NCBI GenBank assembly: GCA_002402245.1
Contig: NVVP01000013.1
Location: forward strand, 2,472 to 8,314
Reading direction: 5' to 3'
Source: Gammaproteobacteria bacterium
GTDB lineage: Bacteria; Pseudomonadota; Gammaproteobacteria; Nitrosococcales; Methylophagaceae
Length of the DNA: 5,843 nt
Numbering within the stretch: the stretch's first letter is position 1; every line of letters starts with the position of its first letter. Position numbers and translations under genes: made by a program. Shown here piece by piece: positions 1 through 5,843 of the stretch. The notes under the pieces were generated by a model that searched no databases, was not told where the DNA came from, and saw only the letters and a program-made list of their open reading frames with translations.

Positions 1-1822
1 GAGTTTCTTCTTTATTCTCAGCTTGGATCAAAGCCACAATTGTCCAACCATCTTCAGGGGTAATATCATTTTTTTCGGTGAAGAAATGCAAACGTTTTTT
101 GCTGTCAAAAACAAATAAAGGCGTGGCGCGTTTTCCGTATTCATTTTGATAGTCATCAAAGGTGAAGTTTTCACTTAAACCTGTTTGTTTGATCGTGGCA
201 TCTTTTGCTACCAGACTAGCCAATTTAGAAAAGGTGATTTCATTACCAAATAAAATGTGAGAATCATGACTTACCGCTGTGCGAGAAACCTGTTCATTAT
301 TGTCACTTTCTTTTTCTGTCGCAAGAGATAAGGAGTAAATACTGTTACTGCCAAACTCTGGTCGATAACGTAATGCTGCAAGAGCATTCAGTTCTTTTTG
401 TGGAGTGAGCGTTAGTACCTTACCTAAGCCAATGAGGTCGAGATGCCTATCAGCATGCTCTGAGACGGCATTACCATAATAGGTATCTAATCCTTCCATT
501 CTGGCTGCTTTAGCATTAGTCCAGCTGCTATCCGTTAGGCGGGTATGGTAGCCATTATCATTTAATGCTTTAGCTATCATCCTAGCAACCGGATTAGCAC
601 CAATAATCAGGAAGCCATTATCATCAGGTTCAGATACGCCTAATTTTTGAGCAAGGAATTTAGCGGTGGCACCTTGTAACATGACGGTACCAATAATAAT
701 GGTAAAGGCAAGAGGTACCAGTAGATCTGCATTTTCAACACCAATTTCTTGCAGACGGATTGCAAATAAGGCCGTAACAGCCGCCGCTACAATACCGCGA
801 GGACCAATCCAGCTAATAACTGTTTTTTCTTGCCAAGTAAGATCTGAGTTTATGGTTGAAACAAAAACTTTTAATGGGCGAATAATAAACTGAATAAAGC
901 CAAATACAATGAGCGCACCAAAACCGAGTGCTTCAAATTGAGCAAAGTCTAAGCGGGCGGCAAGCAGAATGAATAAGCCTGAAATTAATAAAATGCTGAG
1001 GCTTTCTTTAAAGTCTAAAATATCTTCGACTGCCACATCTTTCATATTCGCTAACCAAATGCCTAATACAGTGACAGTTAATAAACCTGACTCTTCCGAT
1101 AGCTCATTAGACAGTGCAAATACACCAAATACAAGGGTGAGGGTAGCGACATTATGTAAATACTCAGGCATTAAATGTTTACGTAGCACTAGGCCAAAAA
1201 GGTAACCTGACAGTGCGCCAATCCCGATACCTACCAGTAATGTTTGGCCAAACATAAATGCAGTATGGCTAACAGAAGCATGACCTTGAACTTGAATTGA
1301 TAAAATAACTTCAAATACTAATACGGCAAGAATAGCACCGAGGGGATCAATTACAATACCTTCCCAGCGTAGGATGTTTGAAATAGTGGCATTAGGCCGA
1401 ACCGTACGTAACATCGGTACGATAACCGTAGGCCCCGTAACCACCATCATGGCGCCAAATAACAGCGATAAATCCCATGCGAAGCCAAGAGCATAATGGG
1501 TGACTAAGGTAATACTAAACCAAGTGATTGATACGCCGACGGTGAGCATATTACGCACTACTTTTTGTAGTCCACGTATTTCATCAAACTTTAAGGTTAG
1601 ACTGCCTTCAAATAAAATAATGGCGACGGCGAGTGAAACCATTGGAAATAAAAGATCACCAAATAAATGCTCAGGGTCAAGCCAGCCTGTTAATGGGCCT
1701 AAGATAATACCGGCTAACAATAAGAATACGATAGCAGGTAGCTTGACCCACCACGCAAACCATTGGCATACAATGGCGACGATACCAATAACAGATAGGG
1801 CGATAACAGCTTCTTGGTGCAT
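1..1822 (-). CDS. CPA1-family cation (Na+ or K+):proton antiporter with C-terminal RCK/TrkA-type module, 3' end cut by window edge
   Basis: Predicted inner-membrane antiporter exchanging Na+ (or K+) for protons. The frame is open for 607 codons to the left edge with no stop. Residues 1-390 are strongly hydrophobic, with about a dozen membrane segments. Family signatures are TGPTVIVP (129-136), EGIVIDPLGA (154-163, with the transport aspartate D159) and GPRGIVAA (340-347, with R342, the membrane arginine typical of CPA1). Residues about 401-520 look like a Rossmann RCK_N/TrkA_N domain. It begins FLIIGANPVARMIAKAL and has an acidic D431 at the end of the second strand. Residues about 525-600 resemble an RCK_C domain ending DGWTIVALI, so the true stop is probably just outside the window. 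The ATG is supported by AAGGA six bases upstream. It is the third gene after apt and the MotY-like gene, with a 62-bp gap. Oddities are Ile158 in place of the usual Asn before the transport Asp, and GANPVA in place of GxGxxG. Ion specificity cannot be read from sequence. Confidence 0.88.
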   Translation of the reverse strand, partial: MHQEAVIALSVIGIVAIVCQWFAWWVKLPAIVFLLLAGIILGPLTGWLDPEHLFGDLLFPMVSLAVAIILFEGSLTLKFDEIRGLQKVVRNMLTVGVSITWFSITLVTHYALGFAWDLSLLFGAMMVVTGPTVIVPMLRTVRPNATISNILRWEGIVIDPLGAILAVLVFEVILSIQVQGHASVSHTAFMFGQTLLVGIGIGALSGYLFGLVLRKHLMPEYLHNVATLTLVFGVFALSNELSEESGLLTVTVLGIWLANMKDVAVEDILDFKESLSILLISGLFILLAARLDFAQFEALGFGALIVFGFIQFIIRPLKVFVSTINSDLTWQEKTVISWIGPRGIVAAAVTALFAIRLQEIGVENADLLVPLAFTIIIGTVMLQGATAKFLAQKLGVSEPDDNGFLIIGANPVARMIAKALNDNGYHTRLTDSSWTNAKAARMEGLDTYYGNAVSEHADRHLDLIGLGKVLTLTPQKELNALAALRYRPEFGSNSIYSLSLATEKESDNNEQVSRTAVSHDSHILFGNEITFSKLASLVAKDATIKQTGLSENFTFDDYQNEYGKRATPLFVFDSKKRLHFFTEKNDITPEDGWTIVALIQAENKEET

Positions 1823-1828
1823 GACTAA

Positions 1829-1833
1829 TCCTT
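1829..1833 (-). promoter_or_regulatory. Ribosome binding site of the antiporter gene
   Basis: On the minus strand AAGGA lies six bases before the ATG at 1822. This is a good Shine-Dalgarno match and spacing, and it fixes the antiporter start. The antiporter therefore has its own initiation signal, unlike the MotY-like gene upstream. Confidence 0.7.
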
Positions 1834-1884
1834 AAGTAGTGCGAATACGATTTAATTGGGCGGTGTAGTTGGTAAGTAAGTGTG

Positions 1885-2730
1885 TTACTTAAATACTTCA
1901 ATTTCGGCACGGCGGTTGTGAGCCCGTCCTAGTTTTGTTTTATTAGTTTGTGCGGGTTTAAATTCGCGGTGAGATGAAATAGTGATTAACTCTTCCGCCA
2001 CTTCTAGTTGCTCAATGAAAAAGTTTTTAACGGCTATTGCACGCGCTTCAGCAAGGGGGACATTTAAGCGTTTTCTACCGTGATTATCAGTATGACCACT
2101 TATAGAAATACCCTTAATGCTGTTATCCACTTTAAGATATTCAGCAATACGAATGAGTGAAGCTTGGGCATCACTGCTTAATGTGGTGCCCTCTAAACTA
2201 TAGTACACCGTGAGTTTACGAATTTGTTCGAATGTATCGGGATGTAAATTAGCTAAGCATTGTTTGAAAGCGGGTAGTGAATCAGTAAAGTGTACCGTAG
2301 ATAAAAATACGCTAATTTCTTCTGCTGAACTATGGCTTCTAAAACGAAATGTAGGGAATTGTCCTTCTTGGGTGCGAGTTAGTGCTTTTTTAGCTAAATC
2401 ACCACTTAGTCTAAATTCCGTTTGATTACTTTCGGTAGACAGCTTCTCTAGTAATTGGCGCTGTTCACTATTTTGCCAAGAAGCTTCGGCTATCTCAAAG
2501 TAGGCATCACCTTCAATCGCTGGGTGTGATGAAGAAGTAAACACCAAGGAGAAGTTTTCACCGGAACGGCGGATAAACTTAGCCTCACCAAAACCCTCAA
2601 TAGGCTGACTTAATATACATTCTAACGGTGATTCAATAATTTGCCACTGGGTATGAGTAAGCGGTGCTTGAAACTGCTCTGCGTAGCTTAGTGAGCTAAT
2701 AAAAAGTAATGCAAAAGAAAGTAATTTCAT
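1885..2730 (-). CDS. motY: MotY-like periplasmic flagellar-motor protein with C-terminal OmpA peptidoglycan-binding domain
   Basis: In Vibrio, MotY forms with MotX the T-ring around the basal body. That ring recruits the PomA/PomB sodium-driven stator and anchors it to peptidoglycan. Here 281 residues are seen, close to the roughly 290 of Vibrio MotY. Residues 1-17 are a signal peptide (MKLLSFALLFISSLSYA, likely cut before EQF) with no lipobox. The N-terminal region carries the MotY-type pattern W29, PLEC (35-38), EGFGEAKF (45-52) and GQFPTFRF (123-130). The only two cysteines are C38 and C158, 120 residues apart, matching the disulfide pair known in Vibrio MotY. Residues about 170-281 are an OmpA-like domain. 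D215 in GHTDN and R230 in AEAR are 15 apart, as in OmpA domains that bind diaminopimelate, and HNRRAEIEV (271-279) closes it. It starts one base after apt, so the two are probably cotranscribed. It has no clear Shine-Dalgarno. Family assignment rests on remembered Vibrio MotY features; a generic OmpA-family protein is the alternative. Confidence 0.78.
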   Translation of the reverse strand: MKLLSFALLFISSLSYAEQFQAPLTHTQWQIIESPLECILSQPIEGFGEAKFIRRSGENFSLVFTSSSHPAIEGDAYFEIAEASWQNSEQRQLLEKLSTESNQTEFRLSGDLAKKALTRTQEGQFPTFRFRSHSSAEEISVFLSTVHFTDSLPAFKQCLANLHPDTFEQIRKLTVYYSLEGTTLSSDAQASLIRIAEYLKVDNSIKGISISGHTDNHGRKRLNVPLAEARAIAVKNFFIEQLEVAEELITISSHREFKPAQTNKTKLGRAHNRRAEIEVFK

Positions 2731-2731
2731 T

Positions 2732-3250
2732 TTATGAATACTGTATTAGTGAATGAACAAAAGTGTCAGCAAGTTGTTTTTTGCCATCGAGAAAGCTTAA
2801 TTCTATAACAAAGGCACAGCCAACAATATCCCCGCCGAGCTTTTCAACTAATTGACAACTCGCTTTTGCTGTTCCACCTGTTGCAAGTAAGTCGTCAACT
2901 AGGAGTATTTTATCGCCTTGTTTAATGGCATCACGGTGGACTTCTAATGTTGCTTCACCATACTCTAATGAATAAGAGACTGATTCGACATCGGCAGGAA
3001 GCTTGCCGGGTTTTCTAAAGGGGATAAAACCCACATTTAATTCTGCAGCGACTAAACTGCCAAAAATAAACCCTCGTGCCTCCATGCCTGCAACAGCCGT
3101 TATATTAAGGTTTAGGAATGGTTTTGCTAATTCTGTTACCGCTAACTGAAGACTTTCAGCATGGGCTAACAAGGGGGTAATATCTTTATAGATGATTCCT
3201 TTTTTAGGAAAGTCAGGGATATCACGAATGTAAGCTTTTAATTTTTCCAT
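2732..3250 (-). CDS. apt: Adenine phosphoribosyltransferase
   Basis: This cytoplasmic purine-salvage enzyme converts adenine and PRPP to AMP and pyrophosphate. The 172 residues are a little shorter than E. coli Apt (183), with the difference at the two ends. Signatures along the chain are the N-terminal IPDFPKKGI (11-19) and KDITPLL (22-28), GMEARGFIFG (55-64, adenine-pocket region), FRKPGKLP (78-85, flexible catalytic loop) and the PRPP-binding motif ILLVDDLLATGGT (115-127) with D119, D120 and the TGGT phosphate loop. All key residues appear intact. An in-frame TAA lies three codons before the ATG, so no longer start is possible. No good Shine-Dalgarno is present: the leader just before ATG is AT-only (AATTAAAT). 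It is the first gene of a leftward set, with a TATAAT box about 40 bp upstream and the MotY-like gene directly after it. Confidence 0.97.
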   Translation of the reverse strand: MEKLKAYIRDIPDFPKKGIIYKDITPLLAHAESLQLAVTELAKPFLNLNITAVAGMEARGFIFGSLVAAELNVGFIPFRKPGKLPADVESVSYSLEYGEATLEVHRDAIKQGDKILLVDDLLATGGTAKASCQLVEKLGGDIVGCAFVIELSFLDGKKQLADTFVHSLIQYS

Positions 3251-3287
3251 ATTTAATTACAAACAGTCTTAATAATGAAGTTAGGCT

Positions 3288-3293
3288 ATTATA
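3288..3293 (-). promoter_or_regulatory. Probable -10 box of the apt promoter
   Basis: The minus strand reads TATAAT exactly, 37 bases before the apt ATG, which predicts a leader of about 30 nt. No convincing -35 hexamer sits 16-18 bases further upstream (ATACTT at the 17-bp spacing). A TTGATT is present but only 13 bases away. The bases just before the box are TGGG, close to but not the exact extended -10 spacing. The promoter may be weak or activator-dependent. Called from position and the perfect hexamer only. Confidence 0.45.
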
Positions 3294-3302
3294 CCCATTC
3301 CG

Positions 3303-3313
3303 CTTGAATCAAG
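3303..3313. repeat. Short palindrome in the apt/lipoprotein divergent region
   Basis: CTTGA-A-TCAAG is a perfect 5-bp inverted repeat around one base. It lies just upstream of the apt -10 box and between the two divergent genes. It could be an operator half-site pair or the remnant of a dispersed intergenic repeat. One copy in this window cannot distinguish these. Confidence 0.35.
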
Positions 3314-3391
3314 TATATTCGGCTAGAATGAACCTATTATTTAATTAGCATTGAACTAAAAATAACGACAGTAAGGTTTTTTTTAACGTTA

Positions 3392-3396
3392 AGAGG
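3392..3396 (+). promoter_or_regulatory. Ribosome binding site that favours the GTG start of the lipoprotein
   Basis: AGAGG sits six bases before GTG 3403 and twelve before the in-frame ATG 3409. The spacing favours GTG as the start codon, giving a protein that begins Met-Asn-Met-Lys. The ATG start would remove two residues and leave the signal peptide intact. Confidence 0.55.
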
Positions 3397-3402
3397 TAAA
3401 AA

Positions 3403-4038
3403 GTGAATATGAAAACAGGTATTAAACTCACGTTATCATTATTATTGATGGCATTATTGACTGCATGTATGGGTATCGGCACAAAGGATGAAGAAGATAT
3501 CCAACACTTTTATGTGATTGATGTTGATCGAGGATCTGTGGCAGCAGAGTTTGTTAAAAATAGGGTGTTAAGAATAAAGCCTGTGAAAGTAACCTCTCAC
3601 TTTAGTGGTAAGCAGATTGTTTTTAGAATCGGTGAAAATGAATACCAAAGTCAGCATAATCATGAGTTCTTTACGCAACCTGATGAGTTATTCACTGAGC
3701 ATTTAAAAAAATGGATGCAAAAGACAGGCTTATTCAGTCATATTGTCATCGATGATGCTTCACCGGCAGATATGGTGTTGGAAACCGCTGTGACAGCACT
3801 CTATGGTGATAATCGAGAACAGTTTTCACCTCAAGCTGTATTAGAAATGCAGTTCTTTCTAACTAAAGAAGCTGGTGACAGCAGCCAAGCACTTTTTCAG
3901 ACAGGGTTAAGAGTAGATATTGATATTGAAGAAACAACCGCAGCGAATGTAGTAAAGGCATGGAATTTAGGCTTGGTTGAATTACTCGCGACCGTAGAGG
4001 ATGATTTTAGCGGTTTTTTTTCAAAACGTAACCCCTAG
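3403..4038 (+). CDS. ABC-type transport auxiliary lipoprotein (PqiC/YmbA-like family)
   Basis: Predicted outer-membrane lipoprotein of 211 residues (GTG start; ATG 3409 is the alternative). The signal peptide MNMKTGIKLTLSLLLMALLTA ends in lipobox LTAC with C22. Met at +2 and no Asp predict export to the outer membrane. HFYVID (35-40), VLRIKPVKV (55-63) followed by FSGKQIVFRIGENEYQ (67-82), and then ELFTEHLKKWMQKTGLF (95-111) match the layout of the ABC_trans_aux family (Pfam PF03886), which includes PqiC. Members typically serve MCE-type lipid transport systems from the periplasmic face of the outer membrane. No MCE, permease or ATPase gene is beside it; the neighbours are apt (divergent) and gyrA (99 bp downstream, same strand). 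A run of eight T (4014-4021) codes Phe-Phe near the C-terminus. The family call is fairly firm; the transport partner is unknown. Confidence 0.8.
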   Translation: MNMKTGIKLTLSLLLMALLTACMGIGTKDEEDIQHFYVIDVDRGSVAAEFVKNRVLRIKPVKVTSHFSGKQIVFRIGENEYQSQHNHEFFTQPDELFTEHLKKWMQKTGLFSHIVIDDASPADMVLETAVTALYGDNREQFSPQAVLEMQFFLTKEAGDSSQALFQTGLRVDIDIEETTAANVVKAWNLGLVELLATVEDDFSGFFSKRNP

Positions 4039-4072
4039 TATAGCTATTACTATAAACGTGCATAGAATCGCC

Positions 4073-4078
4073 TAAAAT
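4073..4078 (+). promoter_or_regulatory. Candidate -10 box of a gyrA promoter
   Basis: TAAAAT matches the -10 consensus at five of six positions and lies 59 bp before the gyrA ATG, inside the 99-bp gap after the lipoprotein gene. The sequence 17 bp upstream (CTATAA) is a poor -35. Another five-of-six hexamer (TAGAAT 4063-4068) is nearby, so the exact promoter is uncertain. Confidence 0.25.
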
Positions 4079-4097
4079 GTTATTATTTGGCGCTTAT

Positions 4098-4114
4098 GGC
4101 AGATTTTATCTGCC
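4098..4114 (+). promoter_or_regulatory. Perfect 7-bp hairpin upstream of gyrA
   Basis: GGCAGAT-TTT-ATCTGCC forms a perfect 7-bp stem with a three-base loop. Only three T follow before AAT, so it is a weak intrinsic terminator at best. It lies 60 bp after the lipoprotein stop and 23 bp before the gyrA start. It would be inside the gyrA leader if transcription begins near 4085. Roles could be separation of the two genes, mRNA stability, or regulation of gyrA. Confidence 0.5.
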
Positions 4115-4137
4115 TTTAATATTTGGATGATGATTAG

Positions 4138-5843
4138 ATGACTGAGATTGCTTTCGAGTTAGACCAGATTAGTATCGAAGATGAGATGAAGCAGTCGTAC
4201 CTTGATTATGCGATGAGTGTAATTGTGGGGCGTGCTTTACCTGATGTTAGAGATGGCTTAAAACCCGTTCATCGCCGCGTTTTATTCGCGATGAGGGAAC
4301 TAGGCAATAATTGGAATGGTTCTTATAAAAAATCTGCTCGTATAGTCGGTGATGTCATCGGTAAATATCATCCACATGGTGATACTGCTGTGTATGACAC
4401 CATGGTACGAATGGCTCAGCCATTTTCGATGCGTTATATGTTGGTTGATGGTCAGGGTAACTTTGGTTCTGTTGATGGTGATTCACCAGCAGCAATGCGT
4501 TATACCGAAGTGCGTATGGCTAAAATCACCCATGAAATGCTGGCTGATCTTGATAAAGATACAGTTGATTTTGTGGGTAACTATGATGGCTCAGAGCATG
4601 AACCTACTGTATTGCCGACACGTATCCCCGCTTTATTAATTAATGGCTCATCGGGTATTGCGGTAGGCATGGCGACCAATATTCCGCCACATAATCTGAC
4701 AGAAATACTCAACGCCTGTATTGCTATGGTTGATCAACCTGAAATTGGCGTTGAAGGTTTAATGGCTTACATTCCAGGACCTGATTTCCCGACAGCTGCA
4801 ATGATTAATGGTGCCGGCGGCATTAGTGAAGCTTATCGTACTGGTCGTGGCCGAGTTCATATGCGTGCCCGAGCAATTATTGAAACAAATGAAAGCACCG
4901 GTCAACAAAGCATTGTGGTGATCGAACTGCCTTATCAAGTTAATAAAGCACGTTTAATTGAAAAAATTGCTGAATTAGTTAAAGACAAGAAAATGGAGGG
5001 TATCTCTGCTTTACGCGATGAGTCTGATAAAGATGGTATGCGTATGGTGGTGGTACTGAAACGTGGTGAGGTGCCTGAAGTTATTTTAAATAACTTATAC
5101 AAGCAAACTCAAATGCAGACTGTATTTGGCATTAATATGGTGGCTATTATTGAGGGCCAACCACGTCTATTAGGCCTGAGAGATATTTTAAATGCCTTTA
5201 TTGGTCATCGCCGAGAAGTAGTTACACGTCGTTCTTTATATGAATTACGTAAAGCACGAGATCGAGCTCATATCTTAGAAGGCTTAGCGACAGCCTTAGC
5301 TAATATTGATGAAGTGATTGAATTAGTTAGGTCATCAAATAGCCCAAGTGAAGCAAAAGAAGCCTTATTAGCACGTGGTTGGGCATCTGAAATGATTCTT
5401 GAAATGCTAGGTGCTGCAGGTGCAGAATCTTCACGACCTGAAGGCTTAGCTGATGAATTAGGCTTGCTTAATGGTGTGTATCATTTATCACCGACACAAG
5501 CGCAAGCTATTTTAGACATGCGTTTACATCGTTTGACGGGACTTGAACAAGATAAAATTCTATCTGAATACCGTGAAGTACTAGAAGATATTGGCGCCTT
5601 ATTAGCCATCTTAAGTGACCCGGATAATTTAATGGCTGTGATTCGTGAAGAGTTAGTCAAAATTAAAGAAGAATACGGTGATGATCGTCGTACTGAAATC
5701 TTAGATGCACATTTAGATTTAACCTTAGAAGACTTAATTACCGAAGAAGAAATGGTGGTTACTCTTTCTCATGCAGGTTATGCAAAAACACAGCAGCTTG
5801 ATACATACCGTGCACAACGTCGTGGTGGTAAAGGTAAATCTGC
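4138..5843 (+). CDS. gyrA: DNA gyrase subunit A, 3' part cut by window edge
   Basis: GyrA pairs with GyrB to cut, pass and rejoin DNA, introducing negative supercoils using ATP. The window holds 568 full codons plus two bases of a usual length near 850-900. The start ATG is preceded in frame by TAG, so it is the first possible start; GGA ten bases upstream is a modest ribosome site. Residue numbering equals E. coli to the end. Catalytic Tyr122 (with Arg121) is in AAMRYTEVR, and Ile174 is in GSSGIAVGMA. The quinolone-determining region reads HPHGDTAVYD with Thr83 and Asp87. The winged-helix and tower domains span about 30-360, and the coiled-coil and C-gate about 360-500. The GyrA box QRRGGKG (560-566), needed for DNA wrapping, is complete just before the edge. 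The missing part is the rest of the C-terminal beta-pinwheel and acidic tail. No frameshift is seen. Confidence 0.99.
   Translation, partial: MTEIAFELDQISIEDEMKQSYLDYAMSVIVGRALPDVRDGLKPVHRRVLFAMRELGNNWNGSYKKSARIVGDVIGKYHPHGDTAVYDTMVRMAQPFSMRYMLVDGQGNFGSVDGDSPAAMRYTEVRMAKITHEMLADLDKDTVDFVGNYDGSEHEPTVLPTRIPALLINGSSGIAVGMATNIPPHNLTEILNACIAMVDQPEIGVEGLMAYIPGPDFPTAAMINGAGGISEAYRTGRGRVHMRARAIIETNESTGQQSIVVIELPYQVNKARLIEKIAELVKDKKMEGISALRDESDKDGMRMVVVLKRGEVPEVILNNLYKQTQMQTVFGINMVAIIEGQPRLLGLRDILNAFIGHRREVVTRRSLYELRKARDRAHILEGLATALANIDEVIELVRSSNSPSEAKEALLARGWASEMILEMLGAAGAESSRPEGLADELGLLNGVYHLSPTQAQAILDMRLHRLTGLEQDKILSEYREVLEDIGALLAILSDPDNLMAVIREELVKIKEEYGDDRRTEILDAHLDLTLEDLITEEEMVVTLSHAGYAKTQQLDTYRAQRRGGKGKS

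Larger units (their letters stand above)
3251..3402. other. Divergent intergenic region between apt and the lipoprotein gene
   Basis: These 152 bp are AT-rich and lie between two divergent genes, so both promoters should be here. Visible elements are the TATAAT toward apt (3288-3293), an 11-bp palindrome CTTGAATCAAG (3303-3313) inside a looser inverted repeat (CATTC at 3296-3300 and GAATG at 3326-3330), and a run of eight T (3377-3384). Rightward -10-like hexamers occur (TAGAAT 3324-3329, TATTAT 3335-3340), but none has a matching -35 at proper spacing, so I do not call the lipoprotein promoter precisely. No open reading frame of note. Confidence 0.6.

Noticed and set aside
86..103. A stretch resembling a purine-repressor box (ATGCAAACGTTTTTTGCT).
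   Set aside because: It lies inside the antiporter coding sequence near its 3' end, far from apt's start, and matches only part of the PurR consensus.
666..1205. Plus-strand open frames at 666-893 and 969-1205.
   Set aside because: They are antisense to the antiporter, whose minus-strand frame is continuous, hydrophobic and carries family motifs. The plus-strand proteins look like no family.
1823..1884. Possible separate promoter or terminator between the MotY-like gene and the antiporter.
   Set aside because: No hairpin with a T tract and no paired -35/-10 hexamers were found in these 62 bp. Only the ribosome site is supported.
1500..1910. Plus frame 1500-1835 and minus frame 1677-1910.
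   Set aside because: Both overlap the antiporter start and the MotY-like 3' end in other frames and have low-quality composition.
2210..2425. Plus-strand frame opposite the MotY-like gene.
   Set aside because: It is an antisense shadow of a well-supported coding sequence, with no recognisable features.
3991..4021. ACCG...CGGT followed by eight T, resembling an intrinsic terminator.
   Set aside because: The stem is only 4-5 bp with a long loop, and it lies inside the lipoprotein coding sequence before its stop codon.
4349..4639. Plus-strand 96-residue frame rich in Trp, Met and Cys.
   Set aside because: It is an out-of-frame reading of the gyrA region encoding the active-site tyrosine. The gyrA frame is unambiguous.

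Overview
The window looks like core chromosome of a marine-type gammaproteobacterium. It is AT-rich (roughly 40% G+C by eye). GyrA is clearly gammaproteobacterial and keeps E. coli numbering through residue 566, while having Thr83 and Gly-Ser-Val-Asp-Gly-Asp like pseudomonads and Thiotrichales-type bacteria rather than enterics. A MotY-like protein and a CPA1 antiporter suggest a sodium-using lifestyle. Genus cannot be set from this sequence alone; the Thiotrichales lean is an impression, not a result.

Layout: positions 1-3250 hold three minus-strand genes, read right to left. They are apt (adenine phosphoribosyltransferase, 2732-3250), a MotY-like periplasmic OmpA-domain protein (1885-2730, one base after apt), and a CPA1-type cation:proton antiporter with a C-terminal RCK/TrkA-type module (1822 leftwards, running off the edge after 607 codons). 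No terminator is visible between them, so they could be one transcript. A 152-bp divergent intergenic region (3251-3402) carries a clean TATAAT facing apt and a small palindrome. On the plus strand follow a lipoprotein of the ABC-transport auxiliary (PqiC/YmbA-like) family (3403-4038) and gyrA (4138 to the right edge, 568 codons, cut just after the GyrA box). The 99-bp gap before gyrA contains a perfect 7-bp hairpin.

How the genes relate: apt and gyrA are housekeeping genes of purine salvage and DNA supercoiling. The more interesting grouping is a probable stator-ring protein of a sodium-driven flagellar motor next to a probable sodium/proton antiporter, both concerned with the sodium cycle. 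The auxiliary lipoprotein stands alone, with no MCE or ABC partner genes in view. I found no mobile element, CRISPR array, tRNA or rRNA, and no clear sign of a new defence or mobile system. This is mostly an ordinary core region with a few contextual oddities.
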